A DNA stretch of 64,000 bases from Sphingopyxis sp. 113P3 (lineage in GTDB: Bacteria; Pseudomonadota; Alphaproteobacteria; Sphingomonadales; Sphingomonadaceae), in contig NZ_CP009452.1 in assembly GCF_001278035.1 (NCBI RefSeq), positions 1,583,501 through 1,647,500 of the forward strand, given 5' to 3'. Positions 9,143 to 18,436 of this stretch are shown piece by piece; within the stretch, counting starts at the first letter, position 1, and the number at the start of each line of letters is the position of its first letter. Under the pieces are notes generated by a model that was not told the DNA's origin, made no database searches, and saw nothing but the letters and a program-made list of their open reading frames with translations. Made by a program: the position numbers and the translations under genes.

Positions 9143-9564
9143 AGGTGCGGCTCTTCATCGCGGCGATGATGACGCTGACCTCGCTTCCGCTCGGAGCGCA
9201 GGACCGCTTGCCGCCGGCGCCCTACGCCTACCAGCAGCTCAATGATCCCGCGAAGGAAGCCAAGGCGAAAGCGTTGATGGAAACGCTGCGCTGCCTCGTC
9301 TGCCAGGGACAGTCGATCGCCGATAGCGATGCGCCGCTTGCTGGCGACATGCGGCACGAAGTGCGCACGAAGATCGCCGCGGGCGAAAGCCCCGACGCGA
9401 TCCGCAAATGGCTTGTCGCCCGCTATGGCAACTGGGTGAGCTACGATCCGCCCTTCGACGGGGCGACGGCGCTGCTCTGGCTCGGACCTCTCCTGTTTCT
9501 CGGGGTCGGCGGGTGGCTGGCCTTCGGACGCTTCCGCCGCGAGGGCGGGGAAGAAGAGCCATGA
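9139..9564 (+). CDS. ccmH: Cytochrome c-type biogenesis protein CcmH (thiol oxidoreductase, CcmL type)
   Basis: A 141-residue protein with a signal peptide (to about residue 20), a periplasmic three-helix domain with the redox motif LRCLVCQGQSI (C52, C55), and a C-terminal membrane anchor (about 111-130). It matches the N-terminal half of E. coli CcmH; the TPR half is a separate gene, ccmI, directly downstream. It acts with CcmG in apocytochrome thiol reduction. Its TGA overlaps the ccmI ATG. Confidence 0.95.
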   Translation: MKVRLFIAAMMTLTSLPLGAQDRLPPAPYAYQQLNDPAKEAKAKALMETLRCLVCQGQSIADSDAPLAGDMRHEVRTKIAAGESPDAIRKWLVARYGNWVSYDPPFDGATALLWLGPLLFLGVGGWLAFGRFRREGGEEEP

Positions 9565-10211
9565 TCTGGCTTTGGATCGCGCTTGCTGCGCTTCTCGCCG
9601 CTGGCGGCATGATGTGGCTCGGGCGTTTGCCGGCCGCGGCACGGCCGCTCGCCGGGGCCGCGCTGATGCTCGGCCTTGCAGGTTATGCGCTGCAGGGCAG
9701 CCCGGCGCTGCCCGGAAAGCCCGTGGCAAAGGTCGAGGAGCCCGATGGCTTTGGCGAGGCGATCGCCGACCGGCGGCAGGGGATGAGCGAGCGCTTCGGT
9801 CCGGCGGCGCAGTGGCTTGCGATGTCCGACGGCTTTGCGCGTACCGGCAAGACCGCGCTCGCGGCGCAGACTCTGGAAAAGGGTCTTGAGCGTTACCCGG
9901 ACAATGTCGACCTCTGGGTAGGACTCGGAAACGCGCTTGTCGCGCACGGCGGCGGCGCGATCTCGCCCGCCGCGGCGCTCGCTTTCGATGAGGCGGCGAA
10001 ACGCGAGCCTGGGCATCCGGCGCCGCCATTTTTTGCCGGGCTTGCGATGGCGCAAAGCGGTGACCTTAAGGGTGCAAACGCGGTATGGAGCGACCTGCTT
10101 GCCCGTAGTCCCGCCGAAGCGCCGTGGCGCGCCGACCTTGAAATGCGCCTCGCGCAGCTTCGCGAGGCGATGGGACCCGAGCTCCCGTCCGAGGCGCCGC
10201 GAGGCCCGTGA
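9561..10211 (+). CDS. ccmI: Cytochrome c biogenesis TPR protein CcmI
   Basis: A 216-residue protein with two N-terminal hydrophobic segments (about residues 2-18 and 26-44) and a periplasmic TPR region (about 85-205, with repeats such as LAAQTLEKGLERYPDNVDLW). CcmI-type proteins hold the C-terminus of apocytochrome c for CcmF/H. The ATG overlaps the ccmH stop (ATGA), which fixes the start. It is shorter than some CcmI proteins because it has little between the membrane and TPR parts. Confidence 0.9.
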   Translation: MIWLWIALAALLAAGGMMWLGRLPAAARPLAGAALMLGLAGYALQGSPALPGKPVAKVEEPDGFGEAIADRRQGMSERFGPAAQWLAMSDGFARTGKTALAAQTLEKGLERYPDNVDLWVGLGNALVAHGGGAISPAAALAFDEAAKREPGHPAPPFFAGLAMAQSGDLKGANAVWSDLLARSPAEAPWRADLEMRLAQLREAMGPELPSEAPRGP

Positions 10212-10256
10212 TCCGCCCCTGTTCTATTTGCGCAGGCTCGTCTAAAGCGCGGCGCC

Positions 10257-12215
10257 ATGACTGCTGAGTCGCAACAGGTGGCGGCAGGCGCGGACAGCGC
10301 CGCGGCCGCCGCCGACACGGGCCAGACGGGCCCTGCCCATCACGGCGATGGCAAGCTCAAGCTTGCGGTCGGCGCGATCGGCGTGGTGTTCGGCGATATC
10401 GGGACGAGCCCGCTCTACGCCTTTCGCGAAACCTTTGCCGGGCACCATTCGATCGATGCCGACCGGGTGCACATTTATGGGGTGCTCAGCCTCGTTTTCT
10501 GGTCGATGATGCTCGTCGTCACCTTCAAATATGTGCTGACGATCATGAAGGCGGACAATAAGGGCGAGGGCGGGAGCCTCGCTCTGCTCGCTCTCATTAG
10601 CCGGCAATCGGAAGGAAAGCGCTGGACCTGGCCCATCGTCCTGCTCGGGGTATTTGCAACCGCGCTCTTCTACGGCGACAGCATGATCACCCCGGCAATG
10701 TCGGTGCTGTCGGCAACCGAAGGACTGAATTACGTCAACAGCGGGTTCCAGCCCTATATCGTGCCGATCGCGCTGGCCATCCTGATCGGCATCTTTGCGA
10801 TTCAATCGCACGGGACGGCCAAGGTGGGCGCTTTGTTCGGCCCGATCATGCTGTGCTACTTCTTGATGCTCGCGGTGCTCGGCCTCATTCATATCATCGA
10901 GCATCCCACGATCATCCTGGCCACGATCAACCCGGTCAACGCGCTGCGCTTCTTCTACCTCGACGGCTTTACGGCCTTCATTGCGCTCGGAGCCGTGGTG
11001 CTCGCGGTGACGGGGGCCGAGGCACTCTATACCGATATGGGGCATTTCGGGCGCGCGCCGATCGGACTGTCGTGGCTCTATTTCGTGCTGCCCGCGCTCA
11101 TGTTCAACTACATGGGGCAGGGCGCGATGGTGCTTGAGGCCGACATGGGCGCTCGGCTCGGCATCATTCAGGATCCCTTTTTCCTGATGATGCCCGATAG
11201 CTGGCGGATTCCGGTCGTGCTGCTTGCAATGCTCGCGACGATCATCGCAAGCCAGGCAGTGATTTCGGGGGCCTTCTCGCTCACTCAGCAGGCGATCCAG
11301 TTGGGTTTCATGCCGCGGCTGCGCGTCGAGCATACGAGCGCGTCGGCGCAGGGCCAGGTCTACATCCCGCTCGTCAACTGGGGACTGATGGTGATGGTGA
11401 TCCTGCTCGTCCTCTTCTTTGGATCATCGAGCAATCTTGCGGCCGCTTACGGCATCGCGGTGACCGGGGCGATGTTTATCGACACATGCCTGATGAGCGT
11501 GGTGCTCTTTGCCCTCTGGAAATGGCCGGCGTGGAAGGCGGTCCCGCTGCTCGCGCTCTTCTTCGTGGTCGATATCGCCTATTTTGGTGCGAACCTGATC
11601 AAGGTCCCCGACGGGGGCTGGGTGCCGCTTGCGATCGGCCTGACCATCTTCACCATGCTCACGACCTGGTCGCGCGGGCGCAAGCTGATGCAGCAGCAGA
11701 TGGCCGCGGGTGCGATGCCGATCCCGGTCTTCGTCAAGTCGGCTGCGAACAGCGCGACACGTGTCCCCGGGACCGCGGTGTTCATGACATCGAGCGCGGA
11801 CGGCGTGCCGCACGCGCTGCTTCATAATCTGAAGCACAACAAGGTACTGCACCAGCGCATCATCCTTTTGACGATCAAGATCGCGGACGTTCCCTTTGTG
11901 CGCGAAGCCGACCATTGCGCGCTCGATGACCTTGGACAGGGCTTTCACCGGCTGATCCTGAAATATGGCTTCATGCAGCCGGTCGACGTGCCCGCGGCGC
12001 TAAGCCGCGTCGGCGGATGTGGCGGTGCGTTCAAGATGCTCGAGACGAGCTTCTTTCTGTCGCGCCAGACCCTGATTGCGTCGAAATCCCCCGGAATGCC
12101 GATCTGGCGCGAAAAGCTGTTCGCGTGGATGCTGCGAAACTCGCAAAGCGCGATGGAATATTTCCGTCTGCCAACCAATCGAGTCGTCGAGCTGGGCAGC
12201 CAGGTCGCGATCTGA
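10257..12215 (+). CDS. kup: Low-affinity potassium uptake protein Kup
   Basis: A 652-residue K+ transporter of the KUP/HAK/KT family. About 12 membrane segments occupy residues 35-470, with the family hallmark [19 protein letters not shown] near 41-60 and [16 protein letters not shown] near 140. A cytoplasmic C-terminal domain follows (about 480-652). It probably imports K+ with H+. It follows the ccm operon by 45 bases in the same direction but has no functional link to it. It ends 15 bases from the convergent nitronate monooxygenase gene. Confidence 0.95.
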   Translation: MTAESQQVAAGADSAAAAADTGQTGPAHHGDGKLKLAVGAIGVVFGDIGTSPLYAFRETFAGHHSIDADRVHIYGVLSLVFWSMMLVVTFKYVLTIMKADNKGEGGSLALLALISRQSEGKRWTWPIVLLGVFATALFYGDSMITPAMSVLSATEGLNYVNSGFQPYIVPIALAILIGIFAIQSHGTAKVGALFGPIMLCYFLMLAVLGLIHIIEHPTIILATINPVNALRFFYLDGFTAFIALGAVVLAVTGAEALYTDMGHFGRAPIGLSWLYFVLPALMFNYMGQGAMVLEADMGARLGIIQDPFFLMMPDSWRIPVVLLAMLATIIASQAVISGAFSLTQQAIQLGFMPRLRVEHTSASAQGQVYIPLVNWGLMVMVILLVLFFGSSSNLAAAYGIAVTGAMFIDTCLMSVVLFALWKWPAWKAVPLLALFFVVDIAYFGANLIKVPDGGWVPLAIGLTIFTMLTTWSRGRKLMQQQMAAGAMPIPVFVKSAANSATRVPGTAVFMTSSADGVPHALLHNLKHNKVLHQRIILLTIKIADVPFVREADHCALDDLGQGFHRLILKYGFMQPVDVPAALSRVGGCGGAFKMLETSFFLSRQTLIASKSPGMPIWREKLFAWMLRNSQSAMEYFRLPTNRVVELGSQVAI

Positions 12216-12230
12216 AGGCCTGACAGGCTC

Positions 12231-13202
12231 CTATCCGATATATTTGTTCTGAAGCTCGCGGTAGGCGTCGCGGTATTGCGCTGCGAGGTCGGCAATGAAT
12301 TCGGCCGCGGGTCGGACTCCCGAGATCGAGCCGATTCCCTGGCCCGATCCCCAGATATCCTTCCACGCCTTGGCCTTGGTGTTGCCACCCGATCCGAAAT
12401 TCATCGTCTTCAGATCGCCCTCGGGAAGATTGTCGGGGTCCATGCCGGCGGCAAGGATCGACTGGCGAAGATAGTTGCCGTGGACCCCGGTGAAGAGATT
12501 CGAATAGACGATGTCGCCCGCGCGCCCGGCGACAATACCCTCCTTATATCCCTCGTCGGCGTTGGCCTCCGCGGTCGCGATGAAAGCGCTGCCGATATAG
12601 GCGAGATCGGCGCCGCACGCCTGCGCCGCCAGGATCGAGCGGCCGTGCGCAATTGCGCCCGAGAGCGCCACGGGGCCGTCGAACCAGCTGCGAATTTCCT
12701 GCACCAGTGCAAAGGGCGACTGGGTGCCGGCGTGTCCGCCCGCGCCGGCGGCGACGGGGATCAGCCCATCGGCGCCCTTTTCGACCGCTTTGCGCGCAAA
12801 GCGGTCGTCTATGACGTCGTGGAGCGTGATGCCGCCCCAATTGTGCACGGCCTGGTTGAGTTCCTCGCGGGCACCAAGCGAGGTGATCGTGATCGGCACC
12901 TTCCATTTCTCGCAGGTTGCAATGTCGGCCTCGAGCCGGTCATTCGAACGGTGGACGATCTGGTTGACCGCGAAGGGCGCCGAGAGGCGGTCGGGATTGT
13001 CCCGGTCCCACGCGGCGAGTTCCTCGGTGATGCGGTGGAGCCATTCGTCGAGGAGCGATTGCGGGCGGGCATTGAGCGCGGGGAAGCTGCCGACGATGCC
13101 GGCCTTGCACTGGGCGATGACAAGGTCGGGCCCCGAGACAATGAAGAGCGGCGAGCCGATGACAGGAAGACGCAGGCGATCGAAGATCGGGGGAAGGGCC
13201 AT
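12231..13202 (-). CDS. Nitronate monooxygenase family flavoprotein
   Basis: A 323-residue FMN-dependent TIM-barrel protein of the nitronate monooxygenase/2-nitropropane dioxygenase family, which oxidises alkyl nitronates. Features are the N-terminal LPVIGSPLFIVSG, the mid-barrel GADGLIPVAAGAGGHAGTQS (about residues 140-160), and the phosphate-binding turn IAHGRSILAAQACGADLAYIGSAF (about 185-207). GGAG lies 7 bases before the ATG. Enoyl-ACP reductase FabK belongs to the same fold, but the GGHAG motif favours the monooxygenase. Confidence 0.88.
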   Translation of the reverse strand: MALPPIFDRLRLPVIGSPLFIVSGPDLVIAQCKAGIVGSFPALNARPQSLLDEWLHRITEELAAWDRDNPDRLSAPFAVNQIVHRSNDRLEADIATCEKWKVPITITSLGAREELNQAVHNWGGITLHDVIDDRFARKAVEKGADGLIPVAAGAGGHAGTQSPFALVQEIRSWFDGPVALSGAIAHGRSILAAQACGADLAYIGSAFIATAEANADEGYKEGIVAGRAGDIVYSNLFTGVHGNYLRQSILAAGMDPDNLPEGDLKTMNFGSGGNTKAKAWKDIWGSGQGIGSISGVRPAAEFIADLAAQYRDAYRELQNKYIG

Positions 13203-13280
13203 GAATCACTCCGGTTGCAATTTTGGGATGACCTTAACGTAAACGGAAGGTGTGGCAAGAGGCGGGGATACGGGCGACGT

Positions 13281-13700
13281 TCAGGCGCCCGCCGGCCCCT
13301 TAAGTTCGATGATATTGCCTTCCGGATCGCGAATGTAGATCGATGGGCCTTCCCCCTCGGCGCCGTAACGCGGCCCCGCCTGCTCGACCGCGACGCCATG
13401 GTCCGCAAGATGCGCGCGGATCGCAGCTTCGTCGAAGCCCTCTACTGCGAGTGCAAAATGGTCGAGATTACGGCCCTCGGCCCCCGGCGCTTCCCCGCCC
13501 ATTGCGCCGAGCTTGCCGGTCACGGTGACAAGGTCAATGAGGGCGCGCCCCGCGCGAAGTTGGTAGAGGCCGATCCCCGCCTGCTCGCGTTCCTCGATGC
13601 AGCCGAGGACGTCCTTGTAGAAGCGGCGCATTCGGTCGAGATCGACCACGCGAAGGACGATATGATCGAGCCCGCGCAGCGCGAAGGGCGGGTTCGTCAT
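13281..13700 (-). CDS. VOC (glyoxalase/bleomycin resistance) family protein
   Basis: A 139-residue vicinal oxygen chelate protein: two beta-alpha-beta-beta-beta modules, beginning LDHIVLRVVDLDRMRRFYKD and ending with SIYIRDPEGNIIELKGP. The metal-ligand pattern H (near residue 12), H (NLDHFAL, second module) and E (IIELKG) is present, so an active metal site is plausible. Family members include glyoxalase I, dioxygenases and epimerases; the reaction cannot be told. It lies 16 bases upstream-to-end from the next minus-strand gene, perhaps co-transcribed. Confidence 0.85.
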   Translation of the reverse strand: MTNPPFALRGLDHIVLRVVDLDRMRRFYKDVLGCIEEREQAGIGLYQLRAGRALIDLVTVTGKLGAMGGEAPGAEGRNLDHFALAVEGFDEAAIRAHLADHGVAVEQAGPRYGAEGEGPSIYIRDPEGNIIELKGPAGA

Positions 13701-13716
13701 GGCAGGATCCAGCCTC

Positions 13717-15297
13717 TCACCTTGAGCCGATCCCCGGGGCGGCGGGGTCCTTCCAGTCGACGCGGTAGAGATCGAAGCGCCGATCGCGCAGATTTTGCAC
13801 CGCGCCGCTCTGGCGGCTGGTGAGGAGATCAGCGAGGCTCAAGTCGGCAATCGCGATGGTCTCGGTGTTCGCCGCGGTGTCGGCGGCGACGCCATCACGT
13901 GCAAAGGCAAAATCCGAAGGAGTGAGAATCGCGCTTTCGGCATAGTGAATGTCCATATTCTCAACGTTCGGCAAATTGCCGACGACGCCCGAGGTAATGA
14001 CATAGCATTGGTTCTCGACGGCGCGCGCGTGGCAGCAATAGCGCACTCGCAGATAGCCGCGGCGTTCGTCGGTACAGAAAGGCACGAACAGCATCATCGC
14101 GCCCTGGTTGACGAGGTGACGCGCAAGCTCGGGAAACTCGCTATCGTAGCATATCATCACGCCGATCGGCCCGCAGTCGGTGTTGATCGCATCCGCGCCG
14201 TAGCCGCCCTTGATGTTCCACCAGCGGCGCTCGGAGGGAGTCGGATGCAGCTTCTCCTGGCGGTGCACCGACCCGTCGCGCAGGAAGACATAGGCGATGT
14301 TGCGGATATCGCCGCCCTCAACGCGCGTCGGATGAGAGCCGCCAATGATGTTGATATTATAGCCGACCGCGAGCTTCTCCATGAAGGCCAGGTAGCGTTC
14401 GGTATAGTCGGCGATCTTCAGGATCGCCTTTTCGGGCGGGAGCTTGTTCTTGTCGATCGACAGCAGCTCGAGCGTGTAGAGCTCAGGAAAGACAACGAAA
14501 TCGGCCGCATAATCGGCCGCAACGTCAACAAAATATTCAACCTGCTCCTCAAACTGTTCGATGCGGTCGATCCCGCGCATCTGGAACTGGACGGTCGCAA
14601 CGCGCACCGATGCGGGGAGGCGGTCGGGCGCCGAACCGCGATGGCGCGCATTCGCCTTCTCGCGCGGCGGGGCGAGGGGGTTTTCCCAGACCATCAGCAC
14701 GGCATGACCGCCGCTTTCACGGTCGCTCGGCAGATAGTCGTGAAGGATGCCCTTGACCTGATAGCCCTGATTGACCTGGAAATTGATCACCGGGTCGCGA
14801 AGCTGCTTGTCGAGGACCGCGGCGAGATAGGCTTCAGGTTCGGGAAATTGACGGCGGCGGCGTGCATAACCCGGCATGCGGCCACCAAAAGCGATGCCCT
14901 GAAGCTCGAGTGCCTGGCACAGTTCCTGCCTCTTGCGGTAGAAGCGCTGGCCGATACGAAGCCGTCGATATTCAGGATCGACGCATACCTCCATGCCATA
15001 GAGGATCTCGCCATCGGGATCGTGCGGGGTCGCAAAGCCGCCCCCGCTGATTGCGGTCCAGCGATGATCGGCGAGCGCCGCCTCCTCGGGCACGATCAGC
15101 GTCGCGCAGAAGCCGACAATTTGGCCTTCATATTCGGCGAGGAACTGGCCTTCGGGAAAATTGTTGATCTGGCCGCGGATCTGCGCCGCCGAATAGGCCT
15201 CTGCGCGGCCGTAGACCTTCGCCGACAGGCGCGCGATTGCGGCGGCATCGCGGGTTTCGGAGTTTCTGATGACGAGCTTTGGCCGGGTGGAGTCCAT
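13717..15297 (-). CDS. GNAT acetyltransferase - carbon-nitrogen hydrolase (nitrilase superfamily) fusion
   Basis: A 526-residue two-domain protein. Residues about 8-215 are a GNAT N-acetyltransferase domain (CVDPEYRRLRIGQRFYRKR is the acetyl-CoA loop). Residues about 225-515 are a nitrilase-superfamily amidase with the Glu-Lys-Cys triad: VVFPELYTLE, QEKLHPT and MICYDSEFPE. Such fusions are known in bacteria, but the substrate is not. The ATG at 15297 gives the natural GNAT start (MDSTRPKLVIR); a TTG at 15348 is in frame but lacks support. Acylation and amide hydrolysis on one chain suggest transfer or editing on an amine or amide metabolite (inference). Confidence 0.9.
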   Translation of the reverse strand: MDSTRPKLVIRNSETRDAAAIARLSAKVYGRAEAYSAAQIRGQINNFPEGQFLAEYEGQIVGFCATLIVPEEAALADHRWTAISGGGFATPHDPDGEILYGMEVCVDPEYRRLRIGQRFYRKRQELCQALELQGIAFGGRMPGYARRRRQFPEPEAYLAAVLDKQLRDPVINFQVNQGYQVKGILHDYLPSDRESGGHAVLMVWENPLAPPREKANARHRGSAPDRLPASVRVATVQFQMRGIDRIEQFEEQVEYFVDVAADYAADFVVFPELYTLELLSIDKNKLPPEKAILKIADYTERYLAFMEKLAVGYNINIIGGSHPTRVEGGDIRNIAYVFLRDGSVHRQEKLHPTPSERRWWNIKGGYGADAINTDCGPIGVMICYDSEFPELARHLVNQGAMMLFVPFCTDERRGYLRVRYCCHARAVENQCYVITSGVVGNLPNVENMDIHYAESAILTPSDFAFARDGVAADTAANTETIAIADLSLADLLTSRQSGAVQNLRDRRFDLYRVDWKDPAAPGIGSR

Positions 15298-15453
15298 CCG
15301 CTTGATATAGGGCGCACAGCGGTGCTGTCCAATCAGCGTTCCCGCCAAATCGAGGGCGCGAAAAAAATGCTCGCTCGCCTGTCGATTTCGCGATCGCTCC
15401 TTCGTCGTCTAGAAAGGAGGCCCTGCCGGCCCCTGCGATCAAGGAGATGGCCG

Positions 15454-15885
15454 ATGCGTGTGATGGTTTTTGTAAAGGCGACCGAGGACAGCGAACAGGG
15501 CATGACGCCTTCGCCCGAACTTGAGCAGATGTTTGTCGACATGGGCAAGTTCAACGAAGAGCTTGTGAACGCCGGGATCCTGGTCGCAGGCGACGGTCTC
15601 AAGCCCTCGTCCTTCGGCAAGCGCGTTGCGTTCGACGGGCCGAGCCGTGCCGTGATCGATGGCCCCTTTGCCGAGACGCGCGAACTCGTCGCGGGCTATT
15701 GGCTCTGGGAAGTCAAGGACATGGACGAAGCCGTCGAATGGGTGAAGCGCTGCCCCAATCCGATGCTCGGCCCGAGCGAAATCGAAATCCGCCCGCTTTA
15801 TGAGATGGAGGATTTTGCCGATCTCATTCCGCCCGAAGCCGCTGCGATCCATGACGGGGTTGGCGAAAAGCTCGCGAAGCGCTGA
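15454..15885 (+). CDS. YCII/DGPF-domain protein, partner of the ECF42 sigma factor
   Basis: A 143-residue protein with the DGPF motif (VIDGPFAETRELVAGYWLWE, about residues 66-86) typical of YCII-related proteins next to ECF42 sigma factors. The start is clear: AAGGAG lies 7 bases before the ATG. It precedes the sigma-factor gene by 39 bases in the same direction, the usual context. The family's biochemical role is unknown; in other bacteria DGPF genes are targets of ECF42 sigma factors. Confidence 0.88.
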   Translation: MRVMVFVKATEDSEQGMTPSPELEQMFVDMGKFNEELVNAGILVAGDGLKPSSFGKRVAFDGPSRAVIDGPFAETRELVAGYWLWEVKDMDEAVEWVKRCPNPMLGPSEIEIRPLYEMEDFADLIPPEAAAIHDGVGEKLAKR

Positions 15886-15924
15886 TGCCTTGTCCTGCCC
15901 GCCATGCGCCTCTAACGCAGGCGC

Positions 15925-17196
15925 ATGGCGGCTGACCCTACCCACAGGGCGATCGAGGCGGTCTTCCGCATCGAGCGGGCACGGCTGATCGCTGGGCTCG
16001 CGCGAATGACGCGCGATGTCGGCCGCGCGGAGGAGCTGGCGCAGGAGGCTTTGCTCGCTGCTCTCACGGACTGGCCGAAATCGGGTGTTCCAGACCGGCC
16101 GGGCGCGTGGTTGATGGCGGCGGGCAAGCGTCGTGCGATCGACGGATTGCGCCGCGCGGCGATGCAGGAGCGCAAACACGCCGAGATTGCCCGCGAACGG
16201 GATGATGAGCGCTGCATGAGCATTGAGATGATCGAGGCGGGGATCGACGATGATCTGGGCGACGAGCTGCTCGGCCTGATTTTCGCCGCATGCCACCCGG
16301 TGATCACACCCGAGGCGCGCGCCGCGCTGACGCTGCGCCTCGTGGGCGGGCTGTCGGTCGAGGAGATCGCCCGCGCCTTTCTGTCGAACGAGGCGGCGAT
16401 CGCGGCGCGGATTACCCGCGCCAAGAAAGCGATCGCCAAGGCAGGGGTGGCGTTCGAGGTCCCGCGTGGGCAGGCACTCGCACCGCGCCTCGCCTCGGTG
16501 CTCGAGGTGATCTACCTCATCTTCAACGAAGGCTATGCAGCGACGAGCGGGCCCGATCTAATGCGCCCGCCGCTCTGCGCCGAGGCACAGCGCCTCGGGC
16601 GTATTCTCGCAGGGTTGATGCCTGCCGAGCCCGAGGTGCTGGGGCTGCTCGCGCTCATGGAAATTCAGGCATCGCGTCTTCCTGCGCGCGTCGGACCGGG
16701 CGGCGCGCTGGTGCCACTGCCAAAGCAGGATCGCTCGCGCTGGGATCAACTCTTGATCCGGCGAGGGCTGACAGCGCTTGCCCGTGCCGAAGCTCTGGGA
16801 GGCGGCGATGGTCCCTATGCACTGCAGGCGGCGCTTGGTGCGTGCCACGCCCGCGCGCGGCGCGCCGAGGATACCGACTGGCGCCGCATCGCCGGGCTCT
16901 ACGATCGGTTGCGAGCGGTAATGCCCTCACCGGTGGTCGAGCTCAACCGCGCAGTGGCGCACAGCATGGCGTTCGGCCCCGAGGCGGGGCTCGCGCTCGT
17001 CGATGCGATCGCCGATGAGGCGATGCTGCGCAGCTACGCCCCGCTTCCCGCAGCGCGCGGCGATTTCCTGCTCCGCGCCGGGCGAAATGCCGAGGCCAAG
17101 GCTGCGTTCGAGGCGGCCGCGGCGCTTGCAGGCAATGCGCGCGAGCGCGATTTCCTGCTCGCTCGCGCGGCGTCGTGCGTGGGGAACCGGGGCTGA
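15925..17196 (+). CDS. ECF42-type RNA polymerase sigma factor with C-terminal extension
   Basis: A 423-residue extracytoplasmic-function sigma factor. Region 2 is at about residues 10-75 (GRAEELAQEALLAALTDWP), region 4 at about 110-170 (LVGGLSVEEIARAFLSNEAA), followed by a ~240-residue helical TPR-like extension (DUF6596 type, from VIYLIFNEGYA onward). ECF sigma factors are usually about 180 residues; the extension defines the ECF42 group and replaces an anti-sigma factor in control. No anti-sigma gene is adjacent. The DGPF-protein gene immediately upstream supports the call. Confidence 0.9.
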   Translation: MAADPTHRAIEAVFRIERARLIAGLARMTRDVGRAEELAQEALLAALTDWPKSGVPDRPGAWLMAAGKRRAIDGLRRAAMQERKHAEIARERDDERCMSIEMIEAGIDDDLGDELLGLIFAACHPVITPEARAALTLRLVGGLSVEEIARAFLSNEAAIAARITRAKKAIAKAGVAFEVPRGQALAPRLASVLEVIYLIFNEGYAATSGPDLMRPPLCAEAQRLGRILAGLMPAEPEVLGLLALMEIQASRLPARVGPGGALVPLPKQDRSRWDQLLIRRGLTALARAEALGGGDGPYALQAALGACHARARRAEDTDWRRIAGLYDRLRAVMPSPVVELNRAVAHSMAFGPEAGLALVDAIADEAMLRSYAPLPAARGDFLLRAGRNAEAKAAFEAAAALAGNARERDFLLARAASCVGNRG

Positions 17197-17298
17197 TCCC
17201 TTCGGTCCATCCTGTCCGCAACACAGCCCGTCCGTGAGGCCGTGGCGGGCGGGCGGCACGCGGTTCATCAGCGGCCGGGTTCCAATTGGAGTCGCCCC

Positions 17299-17844
17299 AT
17301 GACCAGAGCCTTGGGCCTTGCCCTTTCCCTTAGCGCCGCGATTCTCGCTGCCAGTCCCGCGCAGGCCGTCCAAAAGAGCGGCGCGGTTGCGGCGACCGAG
17401 CTCACCCCCGGCACCAAGGTCTATGACGTGGACGGAAAGGAGGTTGGCACCGTCGCCAAGGTGTCGGGCGACAAGGTCGCGGTAGCCATCGAGGGAAATG
17501 GACTGGTCGTCCCGCGCGCCGCCTTCGTTCGGACCGACAAAGGGCCGGCGCTCAAAGCGACCAAAGCCAAGATCCTTGCGGTGCTCCATGAGGCCGAACG
17601 CGACGCTGCCGCAGTCGATGCGGCGCTCAAGGTCGGGGCCGAGGTCCGCAGCGCGGATGGCGCCGCGGTGCTCGGCAAGATCAAGGCGATCACGCCGCAG
17701 GGCGCAGTGATGACGACCGGCGAAGGCGATATCACGATGCCGCGCGCCGCCTTCTTTCTCGCAAAATCGGGGCTCGCGGTGAAGGTGACCGCGGCGCAGT
17801 TCGCCGAAGGGGTCAAGAAGGCGCGCCAGTCTTCGGGTGGCTGA
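17299..17844 (+). CDS. Secreted hypothetical protein with two PRC-barrel-like repeats
   Basis: A 181-residue protein with a signal peptide (about residues 1-23, ending SPAQA). The mature part holds two similar units: one beginning LTPGTKVYDVDGKEVGTVAK and ending VVPRAAF, the second beginning LKVGAEVRSADGAAVLGKIK and ending TMPRAAF. This resembles duplicated PRC-barrel/OB-like beta units joined by an Ala/Lys-rich helix. Exported, probably periplasmic. No function is known to me. Its stop codon lies inside the convergent hairpin at 17840-17868. Confidence 0.75.
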   Translation: MTRALGLALSLSAAILAASPAQAVQKSGAVAATELTPGTKVYDVDGKEVGTVAKVSGDKVAVAIEGNGLVVPRAAFVRTDKGPALKATKAKILAVLHEAERDAAAVDAALKVGAEVRSADGAAVLGKIKAITPQGAVMTTGEGDITMPRAAFFLAKSGLAVKVTAAQFAEGVKKARQSSGG

Positions 17845-17868
17845 CCCGCCCCTTTCCTTGGGGTCAGC
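17840..17868. terminator. Bidirectional terminator-like hairpin between convergent genes
   Basis: The arms GCTGACCC (17840-17847) and GGGTCAGC (17861-17868) are perfectly complementary, with a 13-base loop. The stop codons of both flanking genes lie in the arms. A weak T-rich stretch follows on the plus strand only after several bases. Confidence 0.55.
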
Positions 17869-18394
17869 TGAGAGCCTTTCCCATGCGGATCAACGGCACG
17901 GCGACACCGTTCGCCTCCGCGGTGACATGCTCGATCGGCGTGTAGCCGCAGGCGCGGTAAAGGGGTTCGCCGGCAAGCGTGGCCATGAGTTCGGCGTGCG
18001 CGAAACCCGCAGCGAGCGCAGCCTCTTCGCAGAGCGCCATCACGCGCCGTCCCACCCCGCGGCGGACATGGTGAGGATGGGTGTACATGGCGCGGATACG
18101 CGCGGCATCCCTCGCCGGGTCGAGGAACGCAGGATTGCGCAGCCCGGTGCTGTGGTCACCGCCGTAGAGTGTCGTGCGGCGCGACCAGCCGCCGCATCCT
18201 GCGATTTCGCCCTCGCGCTCGACGATGAAATAGGTGCCGTCGTCGATCAGCTGGGTGTCGAGACCCATGATGGTATGGCTCGCGGCGATCTGGGCTTCGC
18301 TCAGATACCCTTTTTGGAGTTCGCCGATCGCGAGCGCCATTACGGCGCGAAGAGCGTCGAGATCGGCAGGAGCGGCGAGGCGATGCGTCAGCAT
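17864..18394 (-). CDS. GNAT family N-acetyltransferase
   Basis: A 176-residue single-domain GNAT protein. The acetyl-CoA pyrophosphate loop is HPHHVRRGVGRRVMALCEEA (about residues 112-131), preceded by the strand IRAMYTH and followed by LYRACGYTPIEHV. Substrate unknown. GAGGAG lies just upstream of the ATG. The stop codon lies within the shared convergent hairpin. Confidence 0.85.
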   Translation of the reverse strand: MLTHRLAAPADLDALRAVMALAIGELQKGYLSEAQIAASHTIMGLDTQLIDDGTYFIVEREGEIAGCGGWSRRTTLYGGDHSTGLRNPAFLDPARDAARIRAMYTHPHHVRRGVGRRVMALCEEAALAAGFAHAELMATLAGEPLYRACGYTPIEHVTAEANGVAVPLIRMGKALS

Positions 18395-18436
18395 GACGCT
18401 CCTCTATATCCCTTGGCCGGGGCCGCTGAAGAGCTC

